From: Bacteroidia bacterium
GTDB taxonomy: Bacteria; Bacteroidota; Bacteroidia; Flavobacteriales; Flavobacteriaceae
Length of the DNA stretch: 64,000 bases
NCBI GenBank assembly: GCA_030430385.1
Contig: JAUIFO010000002.1
Location: 186,001 to 250,000 of the forward strand
Direction: 5' to 3'
Both the position numbers and the translations under genes were made by a program. Below the pieces are notes generated by a model, which saw only the letters and a list, made by a program, of their open reading frames with translations, searched no databases and was not told the origin of the DNA. Below are positions 42,013 to 50,248 of the stretch, in pieces (the first letter of the stretch is position 1; each line of letters starts with the position of its first letter).

Positions 42013-42064
42013 AATAGTTTGACAAGATACTAAATGATGCTTTAATCAAACATTTGTTATAGCA

Positions 42065-43936
42065 TTAATTGTTAGTTGCTCTCGAGTAGACGTTGTTTTC
42101 CATATCGATATCAGCCATAAAGGTTGATGGATCTATTTCTACAGATTGAATTTCTTTTTGAGTTGTAAAAGTATAAGTCGGAATAGCCCAAGTCCAATCT
42201 TTTAATTGCGTTGCTGTAGTAGGTTTTTCGCCTCGCATTTCACGTAATGGGATATAGAAATCTTCTGAAGATCCATCCTTATAAGTTACTTTTAAATCAA
42301 TAGGCATCGCCATTAAGCCTATACGTTTTAAGATGATTTTTTGTTGATCAACAGAAGCAATGGCATAATCAATGGTATTGGTTGTTTGAGAAAAATCAAT
42401 GAGATACCAATCGAGTTCTAAACCAGAGATACGTTCTGCAATACGAATAAAATCTATAGGCTTTGGATGTTTAAAGGCAAATTCAGAAAAATACGTTTTA
42501 ATAGTTTTATCTAGATTTTCTTCTCCAATGATATAGCCTAATTGCACCAAAAATACACAACCTTTGTAGTATGATGCCACACTGTACGCACTATTTAATT
42601 CATATTTATCAGCATAAATAGACTGTGGTTGTTCTACACCTAATGTTGCAATTTGTTTGTATCGTTTATAGGCTTTCTCCCAAGGATTCTTTTTGTTTTC
42701 GTTATAAAAATCATCCATAGCTAAGTATTCAATATAAGTCGCAAAACCTTCGTCCATCCACTCATGCTTTGCTTCATTAGTGGCTAATAAAAACTGAAAC
42801 CAAGTGTGCGCCATTTCATGAGACACTGTAGACCTGAACATACGCTCAAATTTAGCTTCACCACTAATAAATGTGCACATACCATATTCCATTCCAGAAT
42901 CACCAGCTTGAATAATAGAGTATTGTTTGTAAGGATATTGACCAACCAAATCACTAAAATAAGTCATTAATCGAGATGCTTTAGGTTGAAGTTGTTTCCA
43001 GTTTTCAAGCTGTTTAGGAGTCATCGTATTTTTGTAGAAGAAGTGAAGTGTAGGTCCGTTTTCAACATTTAAGGTGTCATGATTAAAATGTGGATCTGCT
43101 GCCCAAGCAAAGTCATGAACATTAGGTGCTTTAAAATGCCAAGTAAGTTTATCTCCTTCAGTTTGAACGGTTTTTTCAGCATAACCATGACCAATTTCTT
43201 CTGGGTTTTGAAGGTATCCTGTTCCGCCAATAACATAATCTTTATCTATGGTGATTTTCACATCATAATTTCCCCAAACACCATAAAATTCGCGTCCTAT
43301 ATAGGAGTAGGCATGCCAACCTTCATCGTCATATTCCGCCAGTTTCGGATACCATTGCGACATTGATAAGGCCACGCCTTCTTTGTTATTTCTACCAGAG
43401 CGTCTAGTTTGCAAAGGCACTTGTCCTTCAAAGAGCATATCAAAGCTTACCTCTTCTCCTGGTTGAATCGGTTTGTTTAAGGTAACTTCTAACACGGTTC
43501 CTTCAACGTCATAGGAAAGCTGAACACCATTTTGTAGTAAAGATTTGACATTGATATAACCAATTTCATTTGGTTTCAATATGGCAATCTTGCTTTGATA
43601 AATAGGATTTGTTTTAGTTCCAATATTGTTTGATAATCTCCGACTAGGATCAGCAATAGTTTGTGCTCTAACATCCATTTCACTTCCAGGTTGAAAAGCA
43701 TTAAAATACAAATGGTAAAACACTTTATCTAAGACATCAGGAGAATTATTAGTGTAGACAATCTTTTGTTTTCCAGTAAAAAGATAGGTCGTAATGTCCA
43801 GATCAATTTCCATAGTATAATCTGCTTGCTGTTGCCAATACGTATCTGTTTTGTATTCCATTTTTGGTTCTTGCGCGTTAGCAAAAAAGCATAGAAATAA
43901 GAGGCTGAAACCAATAAAACTATTAAGTTGTTTCAT
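42065..43936 (-). CDS. M1 family metallopeptidase (aminopeptidase)
   Basis: This 623-residue secreted enzyme has a signal peptide (cleaved after ANA at residue 21) and an N-terminal beta domain. The gluzincin active site is HEMAH at 373-377 with the third zinc ligand Glu396 in HEWMDEGFATY, the HExxH-18-E spacing. The exopeptidase motif usually reading GAMEN is GMEYG at 348-352, as in the M1-like group of Bacteroidota. It likely trims peptides in the periplasm. It is the last gene of an MBL-S8-M1 operon. Confidence 0.94.
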   Translation of the reverse strand: MKQLNSFIGFSLLFLCFFANAQEPKMEYKTDTYWQQQADYTMEIDLDITTYLFTGKQKIVYTNNSPDVLDKVFYHLYFNAFQPGSEMDVRAQTIADPSRRLSNNIGTKTNPIYQSKIAILKPNEIGYINVKSLLQNGVQLSYDVEGTVLEVTLNKPIQPGEEVSFDMLFEGQVPLQTRRSGRNNKEGVALSMSQWYPKLAEYDDEGWHAYSYIGREFYGVWGNYDVKITIDKDYVIGGTGYLQNPEEIGHGYAEKTVQTEGDKLTWHFKAPNVHDFAWAADPHFNHDTLNVENGPTLHFFYKNTMTPKQLENWKQLQPKASRLMTYFSDLVGQYPYKQYSIIQAGDSGMEYGMCTFISGEAKFERMFRSTVSHEMAHTWFQFLLATNEAKHEWMDEGFATYIEYLAMDDFYNENKKNPWEKAYKRYKQIATLGVEQPQSIYADKYELNSAYSVASYYKGCVFLVQLGYIIGEENLDKTIKTYFSEFAFKHPKPIDFIRIAERISGLELDWYLIDFSQTTNTIDYAIASVDQQKIILKRIGLMAMPIDLKVTYKDGSSEDFYIPLREMRGEKPTTATQLKDWTWAIPTYTFTTQKEIQSVEIDPSTFMADIDMENNVYSRATNN

Positions 43937-43958
43937 AGTAGGAAGTGATGTTTTGAGG

Positions 43959-45569
43959 TTATTGGTTTGCTAATTTAGAAGCCATGATTAAAGCATTGTA
44001 AGCATTAACTATTTTTCCTGATTTAGAGATTTCGGTTAAGTTTTTAATAGCTCTGTTTTCACCCACAACAACTTTAGCAACAATAGGTAAACCTGAATCC
44101 ATTATGATTTGTTTAACCTGAGCAGCAGTTAGTTTTGGGTATTGCGAACGAATTAATGCAGCAACACCAGAAACATTTGGTGCAGACATAGACGTACCAC
44201 TTTGGAGTTCATATTTGTTATTAGGAACGGTAGAATAAATCTCTGTTCCTGGAGCAAACACATCAACGTTTTCGCGTCCGTAATTTGAATAATCTGCTAC
44301 CAAACTCGATCCATATCTAGGAGACAAAGCACCAACAGTTATGAAATTATCAGCGACTTCTTGACCATTGTATAGATCGTTTGGAAAGTTTTTATTGACA
44401 TCAATATTGTGAGCACTGTTTCCAGAACCATGAACAATGAGTACATCTTTTTCAGAGGCATAAACAATAGCATCTCTAACCCAATCACGATGAGGAGAAA
44501 ATGCTTTTCCGAAGCTCATATTAATAACTTTTGCACCATTATCTACAGCATATCTAATTGCTAGAGCCACGTCTTTATCGTATTCATCTCCATTAGGTGT
44601 CGTTCTAATTGCCATAAGCTTGGCATTATTTGCAACCCCTTTAATACCAATACCATTATCGCGTTCGGCTAAAATAATTCCACTTACATGTGTGCCATGC
44701 GTTTCAGAAGAATCAACAGGTCTTGGGTTATTGTTTCCGTAGCCTATATCTGTTAGATCATTGATGTTATCGTTGACCTTTCTACCTTTTAAGGTTGTAT
44801 TTAAATGGTAGTTTAATCTGGTATTAATTCTTTCTAGATCACCATCTATAGCTTCAATAAAAGCAGAAGCGGAATCATATCCATAAGCATAAATACTTCT
44901 CACAATAGAAACTGATTGAAGTAATGTTTCGTCTTCAGTTTTAATTGCAACGACCTCTTCTTTGGTGTAATCTTTCTTTTTTAAATACTTTGAAACGGCA
45001 TTATCAGCATTAATAACTTGCTGTTTTAACGCGTTAGATTGTGTTTTGAGTTGGGTATATTTCTTCAGTTCGGCATCATACATGTCTTGGGCTTCAGCAT
45101 ATCTTGGATGATTCGTGTTTCCTGAAGCTAAAAGCCTAACGTATTCAAACTGTTCATAATAGGTGTCTCCTATAAAATTCCAACCGTGAATATCATCGAC
45201 ATAACCATTACGATCATCATCTTTTCCATTATTTGGAATTTCATCGTTGTTCACCCAAAGCACATCATTTAGATCTTCGTGATCAATATCTGTTGCCGAA
45301 TCGATTACAGCCACAATAACAGACTTTCCTTTTTTGTTTTTTATAATTTCTGAATAAGCCTTATCTACACTCATTCCTGGTATGGTGTCTTTTACAAGAT
45401 CTAAGTGATACCATTTTTGAAGTTCAGCTTCAGTAACATCTGAAATTTTTAAAGGCGAGCTATCAATATTTTCAGGAGGCGTAGAGATGATTCCTGTAGA
45501 ACCACCACAGGCAATAAGTAAAATAGCAGAAATAAATCCAACAATTATAGGTTTACAAGTACTGCGCAT
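43959..45569 (-). CDS. S8 family subtilisin-like lipoprotein protease
   Basis: This 536-residue protein has a lipoprotein signal with Cys21 (AILLIACGG). The catalytic triad is Asp90 (VAVIDSATD), His291 (ETHGTHVSG) and Ser460 (SGTSMSAP), with the oxyanion Asn near 384 (GSGNS). About 155 residues of charged, helical sequence (roughly 130-285) are inserted between Asp and His. Such insertions are frequent in Bacteroidota S8 proteins. It is likely anchored to a membrane facing outward. It starts 2 bp from the MBL gene's stop. Confidence 0.95.
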   Translation of the reverse strand: MRSTCKPIIVGFISAILLIACGGSTGIISTPPENIDSSPLKISDVTEAELQKWYHLDLVKDTIPGMSVDKAYSEIIKNKKGKSVIVAVIDSATDIDHEDLNDVLWVNNDEIPNNGKDDDRNGYVDDIHGWNFIGDTYYEQFEYVRLLASGNTNHPRYAEAQDMYDAELKKYTQLKTQSNALKQQVINADNAVSKYLKKKDYTKEEVVAIKTEDETLLQSVSIVRSIYAYGYDSASAFIEAIDGDLERINTRLNYHLNTTLKGRKVNDNINDLTDIGYGNNNPRPVDSSETHGTHVSGIILAERDNGIGIKGVANNAKLMAIRTTPNGDEYDKDVALAIRYAVDNGAKVINMSFGKAFSPHRDWVRDAIVYASEKDVLIVHGSGNSAHNIDVNKNFPNDLYNGQEVADNFITVGALSPRYGSSLVADYSNYGRENVDVFAPGTEIYSTVPNNKYELQSGTSMSAPNVSGVAALIRSQYPKLTAAQVKQIIMDSGLPIVAKVVVGENRAIKNLTEISKSGKIVNAYNALIMASKLANQ

Positions 45570-45571
45570 AA

Positions 45572-46432
45572 TTAATTAAAAATATCGTTTGTAGTAAATA
45601 CTTCGTTTAGTCTTACGCCTTTTTCGGTGTGTTTTACAGTAATAATTTCATTATGTGCATCATGTTCTAAATACAAATAGAAATTATGGTCTGCAGCTAG
45701 GTTTAAGAATTTTTGTTTTTCATCTAAGGTTAACAAAGGTCTTGTGTCGTAACCCATCACAAAAGGCAGTGGAATATGACCAGCTGTAGGCAAGAGGTCT
45801 GCCATAAAGCATATGGTTTTGCCTTTATAATGAATCATAGGAATCATTTGCTTTTCGGTATGGCCATTGGCAAAGAAAATATCAAAACCTAGTTCAGAGT
45901 TTTTAAGCAAATCGACCTCTGGAAGCGATGTAAATTTAAGTTGTCCACTTTCTTCCATAGGAAGGATATTTTCTTTTAAGAATGAAGCTTTTTCACGATT
46001 ATTAGGCTCTGTTGCCCACTTCCAATGGTTGTTATTACTCCAGAAATGTGCATTTTTAAAAGCAGGTTCGTAACCTGTTCTATCCTTGTTCCATTGAATG
46101 CTACCACCACAATGATCAAAATGTAAATGCGTCATAAAGACATCTGTAATATCGTCTCGATGAAACCCATAAGTATTTAATGATTTATCAATGGTATCAT
46201 TTCCCCAAAGGTAATAGTAGCCAAAAAATTTCTCACTTTGTTTGTCTCCCATCCCAGTATCAATTAATATCAAACGGTTTCCGTCTTCAATAAGCAAACA
46301 ACGTGCCGCTATATCAATCATGTTATTGGCATCTGCCGGATTAGTTCTGGTCCAAAGTGATTTTGGAACCACACCAAACATAGCACCACCATCTAGTTTA
46401 AAATTACCTGCGTTTATTGGATATAAATTCAT
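45572..46432 (-). CDS. MBL-fold metallo-hydrolase
   Basis: This 286-residue protein has the metallo-beta-lactamase-fold metal site THLHFDHCGG (HxHxDH) near residue 105, a later histidine in FANGHTEKQM, and the DLLPTAGHIPLP and HDAHNEI segments. The family includes lactonases, glyoxalase II-like enzymes and others; the substrate cannot be assigned. No signal peptide is visible, so it is cytoplasmic. It is the first gene of the operon with the S8 and M1 proteases. Confidence 0.92.
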   Translation of the reverse strand: MNLYPINAGNFKLDGGAMFGVVPKSLWTRTNPADANNMIDIAARCLLIEDGNRLILIDTGMGDKQSEKFFGYYYLWGNDTIDKSLNTYGFHRDDITDVFMTHLHFDHCGGSIQWNKDRTGYEPAFKNAHFWSNNNHWKWATEPNNREKASFLKENILPMEESGQLKFTSLPEVDLLKNSELGFDIFFANGHTEKQMIPMIHYKGKTICFMADLLPTAGHIPLPFVMGYDTRPLLTLDEKQKFLNLAADHNFYLYLEHDAHNEIITVKHTEKGVRLNEVFTTNDIFN

Positions 46433-46588
46433 AGTTGCAAAATAATAAAAAGCCGATAACTGCTTTAAATCGTTATGATTAAATTAAGATTTAAAAAGGT
46501 TTTTGAGCTCTGAAAAGTTGTGATAATGCTTTAGGTCTTTGTTTTCTGTGATTTCTTATTAACTTTACTCCAAACCAAATTTGAATTA

Positions 46589-48445
46589 ATGTTAGAACTA
46601 GCTGGAATCATCATCCTTGGAATATTAGCGCAATGGGTGGCATGGAAATTTAAAATACCAGCCATTTTACCTTTAATTTTAATCGGTCTTTTAGTTGGTC
46701 CCATTGCTGCTGAATTTTTATCAGCCGATGGAACAAAATGGATAGAACCTGTTTGGAATGAAAGTCAGCAAAAAGGACTCTTTCCTGGTGAAGGGTTGTA
46801 TTATTTTGTGTCTTTAGCAATTAGTGTCATCTTATTTGAAGGTGGTTTAACACTAAAACGTTCTGAGATCAAAAATGTCGGGCCTTCTATTACTAAGCTG
46901 ATCACTCTTGGAGCTCTGGTTACTTTTTTTGGAGCTGCTTTAGCGTCGTATTTTATATTTGGATTGAGCTGGGAAATTTCATTCTTATTTTCGGCATTAA
47001 TTATAGTTACAGGTCCAACCGTAATCACACCAATTTTAAGGAATATTCCGCTTAAAAAAGATGTGTCAACTGTGTTAAAATGGGAAGGAATTCTTATTGA
47101 TCCAATAGGTGCTTTAGTTGCGGTTTTGGTATTTGAGTTTATTAGTGTTGGAGGTGATAGTGGCTTTACTAAAACTGCATTTATTGAGTTTGGTAAGATT
47201 ATTTTATTTGGAACCACTTTCGGGTTTACATTTGCGCACGCACTGGCATTTGCGATTAATAAAGGCTTAATTCCTCATTACTTATTAAATGTGGTTTCGC
47301 TCTCAACCGTTTTATTAGTGTATGTTGAGTCTGATATTTTTGCTCATGAATCAGGCTTATTAGCTGTTGTTGTTATGGGAATGGTACTTGGAAACGGTAA
47401 GCTACAGAACATCAAAGAGCTTCTGTATTTTAAAGAATCCTTGAGCGTGCTTTTAATTTCCATCCTTTTTATTCTTCTGGCAGCCAACATCAATATGGAC
47501 GATTTAATGCTGCTTTATAATTGGAAAACAGCAGCCTTATTTGCGTTGGTAGTCTTTATTATTAGGCCATTAGCTGTATTTCTCAGTACGCATGGTTCAA
47601 CACTTAAAACAAAAGAAAAACTATTTATAAGTTGGGTAGGCCCAAGAGGTATTGTAGCTGCTGGTATTGCTTCATTATTTGGAAGTAAACTACTCAAGCA
47701 AGGTGTTGCTGGGGCAGAATATATTACACCATTGGTGTTTATGATTGTACTGGGAACGGTTTTGTTAAATGCAACAACCGCCAGATTATTTGCTAGGATT
47801 GTAGGTGTCTTTTTAACAAAATCTGAAGGCATACTAATTGTTGGCGCTTCAAAGTTTTCAAGATTAATAGGACATTATCTTGAAGAAAACGGAAGAAATG
47901 TTGTGATCATAGATAGCAATCAAACTAATGTTGATAAAGCCAAAGAGTTAGGTCTTGAAGCGTTGAATGTCAATATTTATTCAGATACTTTAACTGATAA
48001 TATTGAACTTAATGATGTAGGTTATTTGATGGCTATGACGCCTAATTCTGATATTAACGCGTATACTATTGAACGCTTCGGAAAAGACTTTGGAGAACAC
48101 GGAAGCTTTAGATTGATAACAAGAGACGAAATGAACTCCAACAACAACACCCCAAAAGAGGGCTTATTTTCACATCAAGATGATTTTATACGACTCACTG
48201 AAGTTACCAGACAATATCCAGCAATTCACGAAATGGAAATTGAAGATAGCGAACACTATAAAATGTTGATTGACACCGCAAATGCTGATAAAAATATTAT
48301 TCCTTTATTTATTAAAAAGAGCGATGGGGAATTAGAGATCATATCATCTGGATATAATCCCACCGAACACCTTAAAGAAGGATATCAATTGGTTTGTTTG
48401 GGTAAGCAATTTGATATTGAAAAAGTTATTCAAGAGGATAAATAA
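46589..48445 (+). CDS. Cation:proton antiporter (CPA family) with TrkA-N/RCK-type C-terminus
   Basis: This 618-residue protein has about 12 transmembrane helices in residues 1-410 that match the NhaP/CPA1 Na+/H+ exchanger domain (LILIGLLVGPIAAEFLS, ILFEGGLTL, ALIIVTGPTVITPILR). A cytoplasmic nucleotide-binding TrkA-N-like domain spans about 415-530 (GILIVGASKFSRLIGHYLEENG, VVIIDSNQTNV). The tail may be a regulatory RCK_C domain. It probably maintains pH or monovalent cation balance and is gated by a nucleotide. It stands alone on the plus strand. Confidence 0.93.
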   Translation: MLELAGIIILGILAQWVAWKFKIPAILPLILIGLLVGPIAAEFLSADGTKWIEPVWNESQQKGLFPGEGLYYFVSLAISVILFEGGLTLKRSEIKNVGPSITKLITLGALVTFFGAALASYFIFGLSWEISFLFSALIIVTGPTVITPILRNIPLKKDVSTVLKWEGILIDPIGALVAVLVFEFISVGGDSGFTKTAFIEFGKIILFGTTFGFTFAHALAFAINKGLIPHYLLNVVSLSTVLLVYVESDIFAHESGLLAVVVMGMVLGNGKLQNIKELLYFKESLSVLLISILFILLAANINMDDLMLLYNWKTAALFALVVFIIRPLAVFLSTHGSTLKTKEKLFISWVGPRGIVAAGIASLFGSKLLKQGVAGAEYITPLVFMIVLGTVLLNATTARLFARIVGVFLTKSEGILIVGASKFSRLIGHYLEENGRNVVIIDSNQTNVDKAKELGLEALNVNIYSDTLTDNIELNDVGYLMAMTPNSDINAYTIERFGKDFGEHGSFRLITRDEMNSNNNTPKEGLFSHQDDFIRLTEVTRQYPAIHEMEIEDSEHYKMLIDTANADKNIIPLFIKKSDGELEIISSGYNPTEHLKEGYQLVCLGKQFDIEKVIQEDK

Positions 48446-48706
48446 TGTGTTAAACCCTCACTATAAATTAATATAGCGAGGGCTCTCCACAACAACTTAT
48501 GATTAACATAATAATCACAAGCTTTTTTATTAAAAGGTCTTTTAGATTAACTTTTTGAGGCGCTTCTAAGGTGTAAAGTTTATAACAGAGAAGTCTCAAC
48601 TAAATGTTGAGACTTCATTTGTTAAAGACCAATTCAAAATAATCAATTTTAAAAACAATGTGTCTTAACAATTTTTATATGGTATCTGTTGTTTTAAAGT
48701 CTCGAT
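48446..48706. other. Gene-free gap between convergent genes, with two hairpins
   Basis: The 261-bp gap holds two strong inverted repeats. One is CCCTC-CTATA facing TATAG-GAGGG at 48455-48482. The other is a perfect 11-bp stem (GAAGTCTCAAC facing GTTGAGACTTC, 5-base loop) at 48590-48616. They are plausible transcript ends of the antiporter gene and of the convergent barrel operon, but neither has a strong U-tract. I see nothing else. Confidence 0.55.
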
Positions 48707-49426
48707 TTAGAAATTAATCCTCGCATAGCCCATTGCAACATTTCCTTTGTTCAAACCAAGCCAAGTAGCCGATTCATCGATCTCTTGATCTTCAAATTCA
48801 TAAGTACGTTGTCTGTATGTCAAAAAAGGAAGTTCAACGCCAATGGAGAATTTTTCTGAGACTTTGTAATTGGCACCTATTGTTAATGCAGCTCCGTAAC
48901 CTGTTATATCTTCTTCAAAGCCAAAGTTTTCAGAGCTTCCAGTCTCATAAAATGCTTTAATGCCATAAGTAAGGTCAACTTCACCATTAGCTGTTATGCG
49001 GTCAAAATGCGTGTACTTTACACCAGCAGTAATTAGACTTAAATCCCTTTCATCTGCACTTTCTGCGTGGTAGTTTGCAAAACCTCCAACATAGCCAGCG
49101 CTGTTATAATTGTTTTCATAAACTCTGTGATTATATTCTGCTCCTAAACAGTATGATGTTGTACTTTCTCCTTCAACAGAGCTTAATCCAAACCCACCAG
49201 ATGCTCCAACATAGAAGTTTGGATAACCCAAAGGAGGGTCATCATCAAATTCATCAGCCATTCTTGCGAGTTCGTTCAAGTCTATTAACCCCTCACTCGT
49301 TAAAGGAATCGTTTGATTACCGTTAAGGTGAGCATCAAATAGAGCCGCACAGCTATAATTGGTTGAGATTACTCCTGCAAGGAGTAAAAAACAAATAAGT
49401 TTTGTAAATAAAAGCTTGGTTTTCAT
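48707..49426 (-). CDS. Secreted protein with barrel-like C-terminus, unknown function
   Basis: This 239-residue protein has a signal starting MKTKLLFTKLICFLLLAG and a cysteine (YSC, about residue 26) that could be a lipobox. An acidic linker and a set of alternating strands follow (SLITAGVKYTHF, AALTIGANYKVSEKFSIGVELPF). The C-terminus is VAMGYARINF. It shares TYEFED-type sequence and a MKTKLL start with the next gene, which suggests ancient duplication. It is the last gene of the HTCS-linked operon. No known family is recognised. Confidence 0.78.
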   Translation of the reverse strand: MKTKLLFTKLICFLLLAGVISTNYSCAALFDAHLNGNQTIPLTSEGLIDLNELARMADEFDDDPPLGYPNFYVGASGGFGLSSVEGESTTSYCLGAEYNHRVYENNYNSAGYVGGFANYHAESADERDLSLITAGVKYTHFDRITANGEVDLTYGIKAFYETGSSENFGFEEDITGYGAALTIGANYKVSEKFSIGVELPFLTYRQRTYEFEDQEIDESATWLGLNKGNVAMGYARINF

Positions 49427-49450
49427 AATATATTGTGTTTTAAGTTGTGT

Positions 49451-50227
49451 TTATCGGTTTGAATTTCCAAAGGCATAAATGAGTGATATCGCTAGAATAT
49501 TTCTTTTGTTAATTAAAGCCCATCGTGAATAATCTTTAGATTCAAATTCTTCATATGTTCTAGTTTGCTCTTGATAGTTGAAAATGTTGGTTTGTAACAT
49601 CAGTGACCACTGTTGTGCAAGCATAATTTGAAACCCAACAACAAGACCCAGCGTCAATCGGGTTATATCGTATTTAAACCCATCTTCAAATTTTTCATTA
49701 CCAAAACCATAAGCAGCTAAGACCCCATAAATGAATCGCACTTGTTGAAACTGCTTTACAAGTGGTGCAAACATTAAGACTTTTAATGTTATGCTTAATA
49801 GTGTTGAATTCACAAAATCGCTACTAGAGCCATCATAAGTTGCGCCAAGCGCTCCATAAATTGCAGCACGTTTTAACATTGCTAATCTCAAGTAATATTC
49901 TGCTTGTAGACACCATAATGTTTGATCTGAATTAAATCCGAAGCCTGCTCCAAAAGCGACCATACTCAATGCGTAGTTTAAAACCATAGCTTCAGCGTCA
50001 TGTTCTGTAATACTTTTTGGAGCATTCTCAACAGAATAATCAAGCTTAAAATCATCAATATTGATGTCGTAGGTTCTTATATCAATAGTTTCAGAAGTAA
50101 ATGATGAAGAAAGATCTAACGCATTCAAAGGCGTATTGTTCTCAAACAAACTTTGAGATTGTAATTTGGTATTAGTATTGATTAACAAAAAGCCTAATAC
50201 AATTAAAGGTAATAACTTTGTTTTCAT
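49451..50227 (-). CDS. Secreted protein related to the 48707-49426 product, unknown function
   Basis: This 258-residue protein begins MKTKLLPLIVLGFLLINTN, a signal peptide. Its body is amphipathic and strand-rich (TLWCLQAEYYLRL, WSLMLQTNIFNYQEQTRTYEEFES) and ends with ILAISLIYAFGNSNR. The segment TYEEFESKDYSRWALINKRN resembles TYEFEDQEIDESATWLGLNKGN of its neighbour. The gene is separated by 21 bp from the T9SS protein gene upstream and 24 bp from the paralogue downstream. Function is unknown. Confidence 0.78.
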   Translation of the reverse strand: MKTKLLPLIVLGFLLINTNTKLQSQSLFENNTPLNALDLSSSFTSETIDIRTYDINIDDFKLDYSVENAPKSITEHDAEAMVLNYALSMVAFGAGFGFNSDQTLWCLQAEYYLRLAMLKRAAIYGALGATYDGSSSDFVNSTLLSITLKVLMFAPLVKQFQQVRFIYGVLAAYGFGNEKFEDGFKYDITRLTLGLVVGFQIMLAQQWSLMLQTNIFNYQEQTRTYEEFESKDYSRWALINKRNILAISLIYAFGNSNR

Positions 50228-50248
50228 AGTATAAAGGTTAATTAGTGA

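Noticed and set aside
46801..47217. A 138-codon minus-strand frame inside the antiporter gene
   Set aside because: It is the shadow of a clear transporter gene and has no family features.
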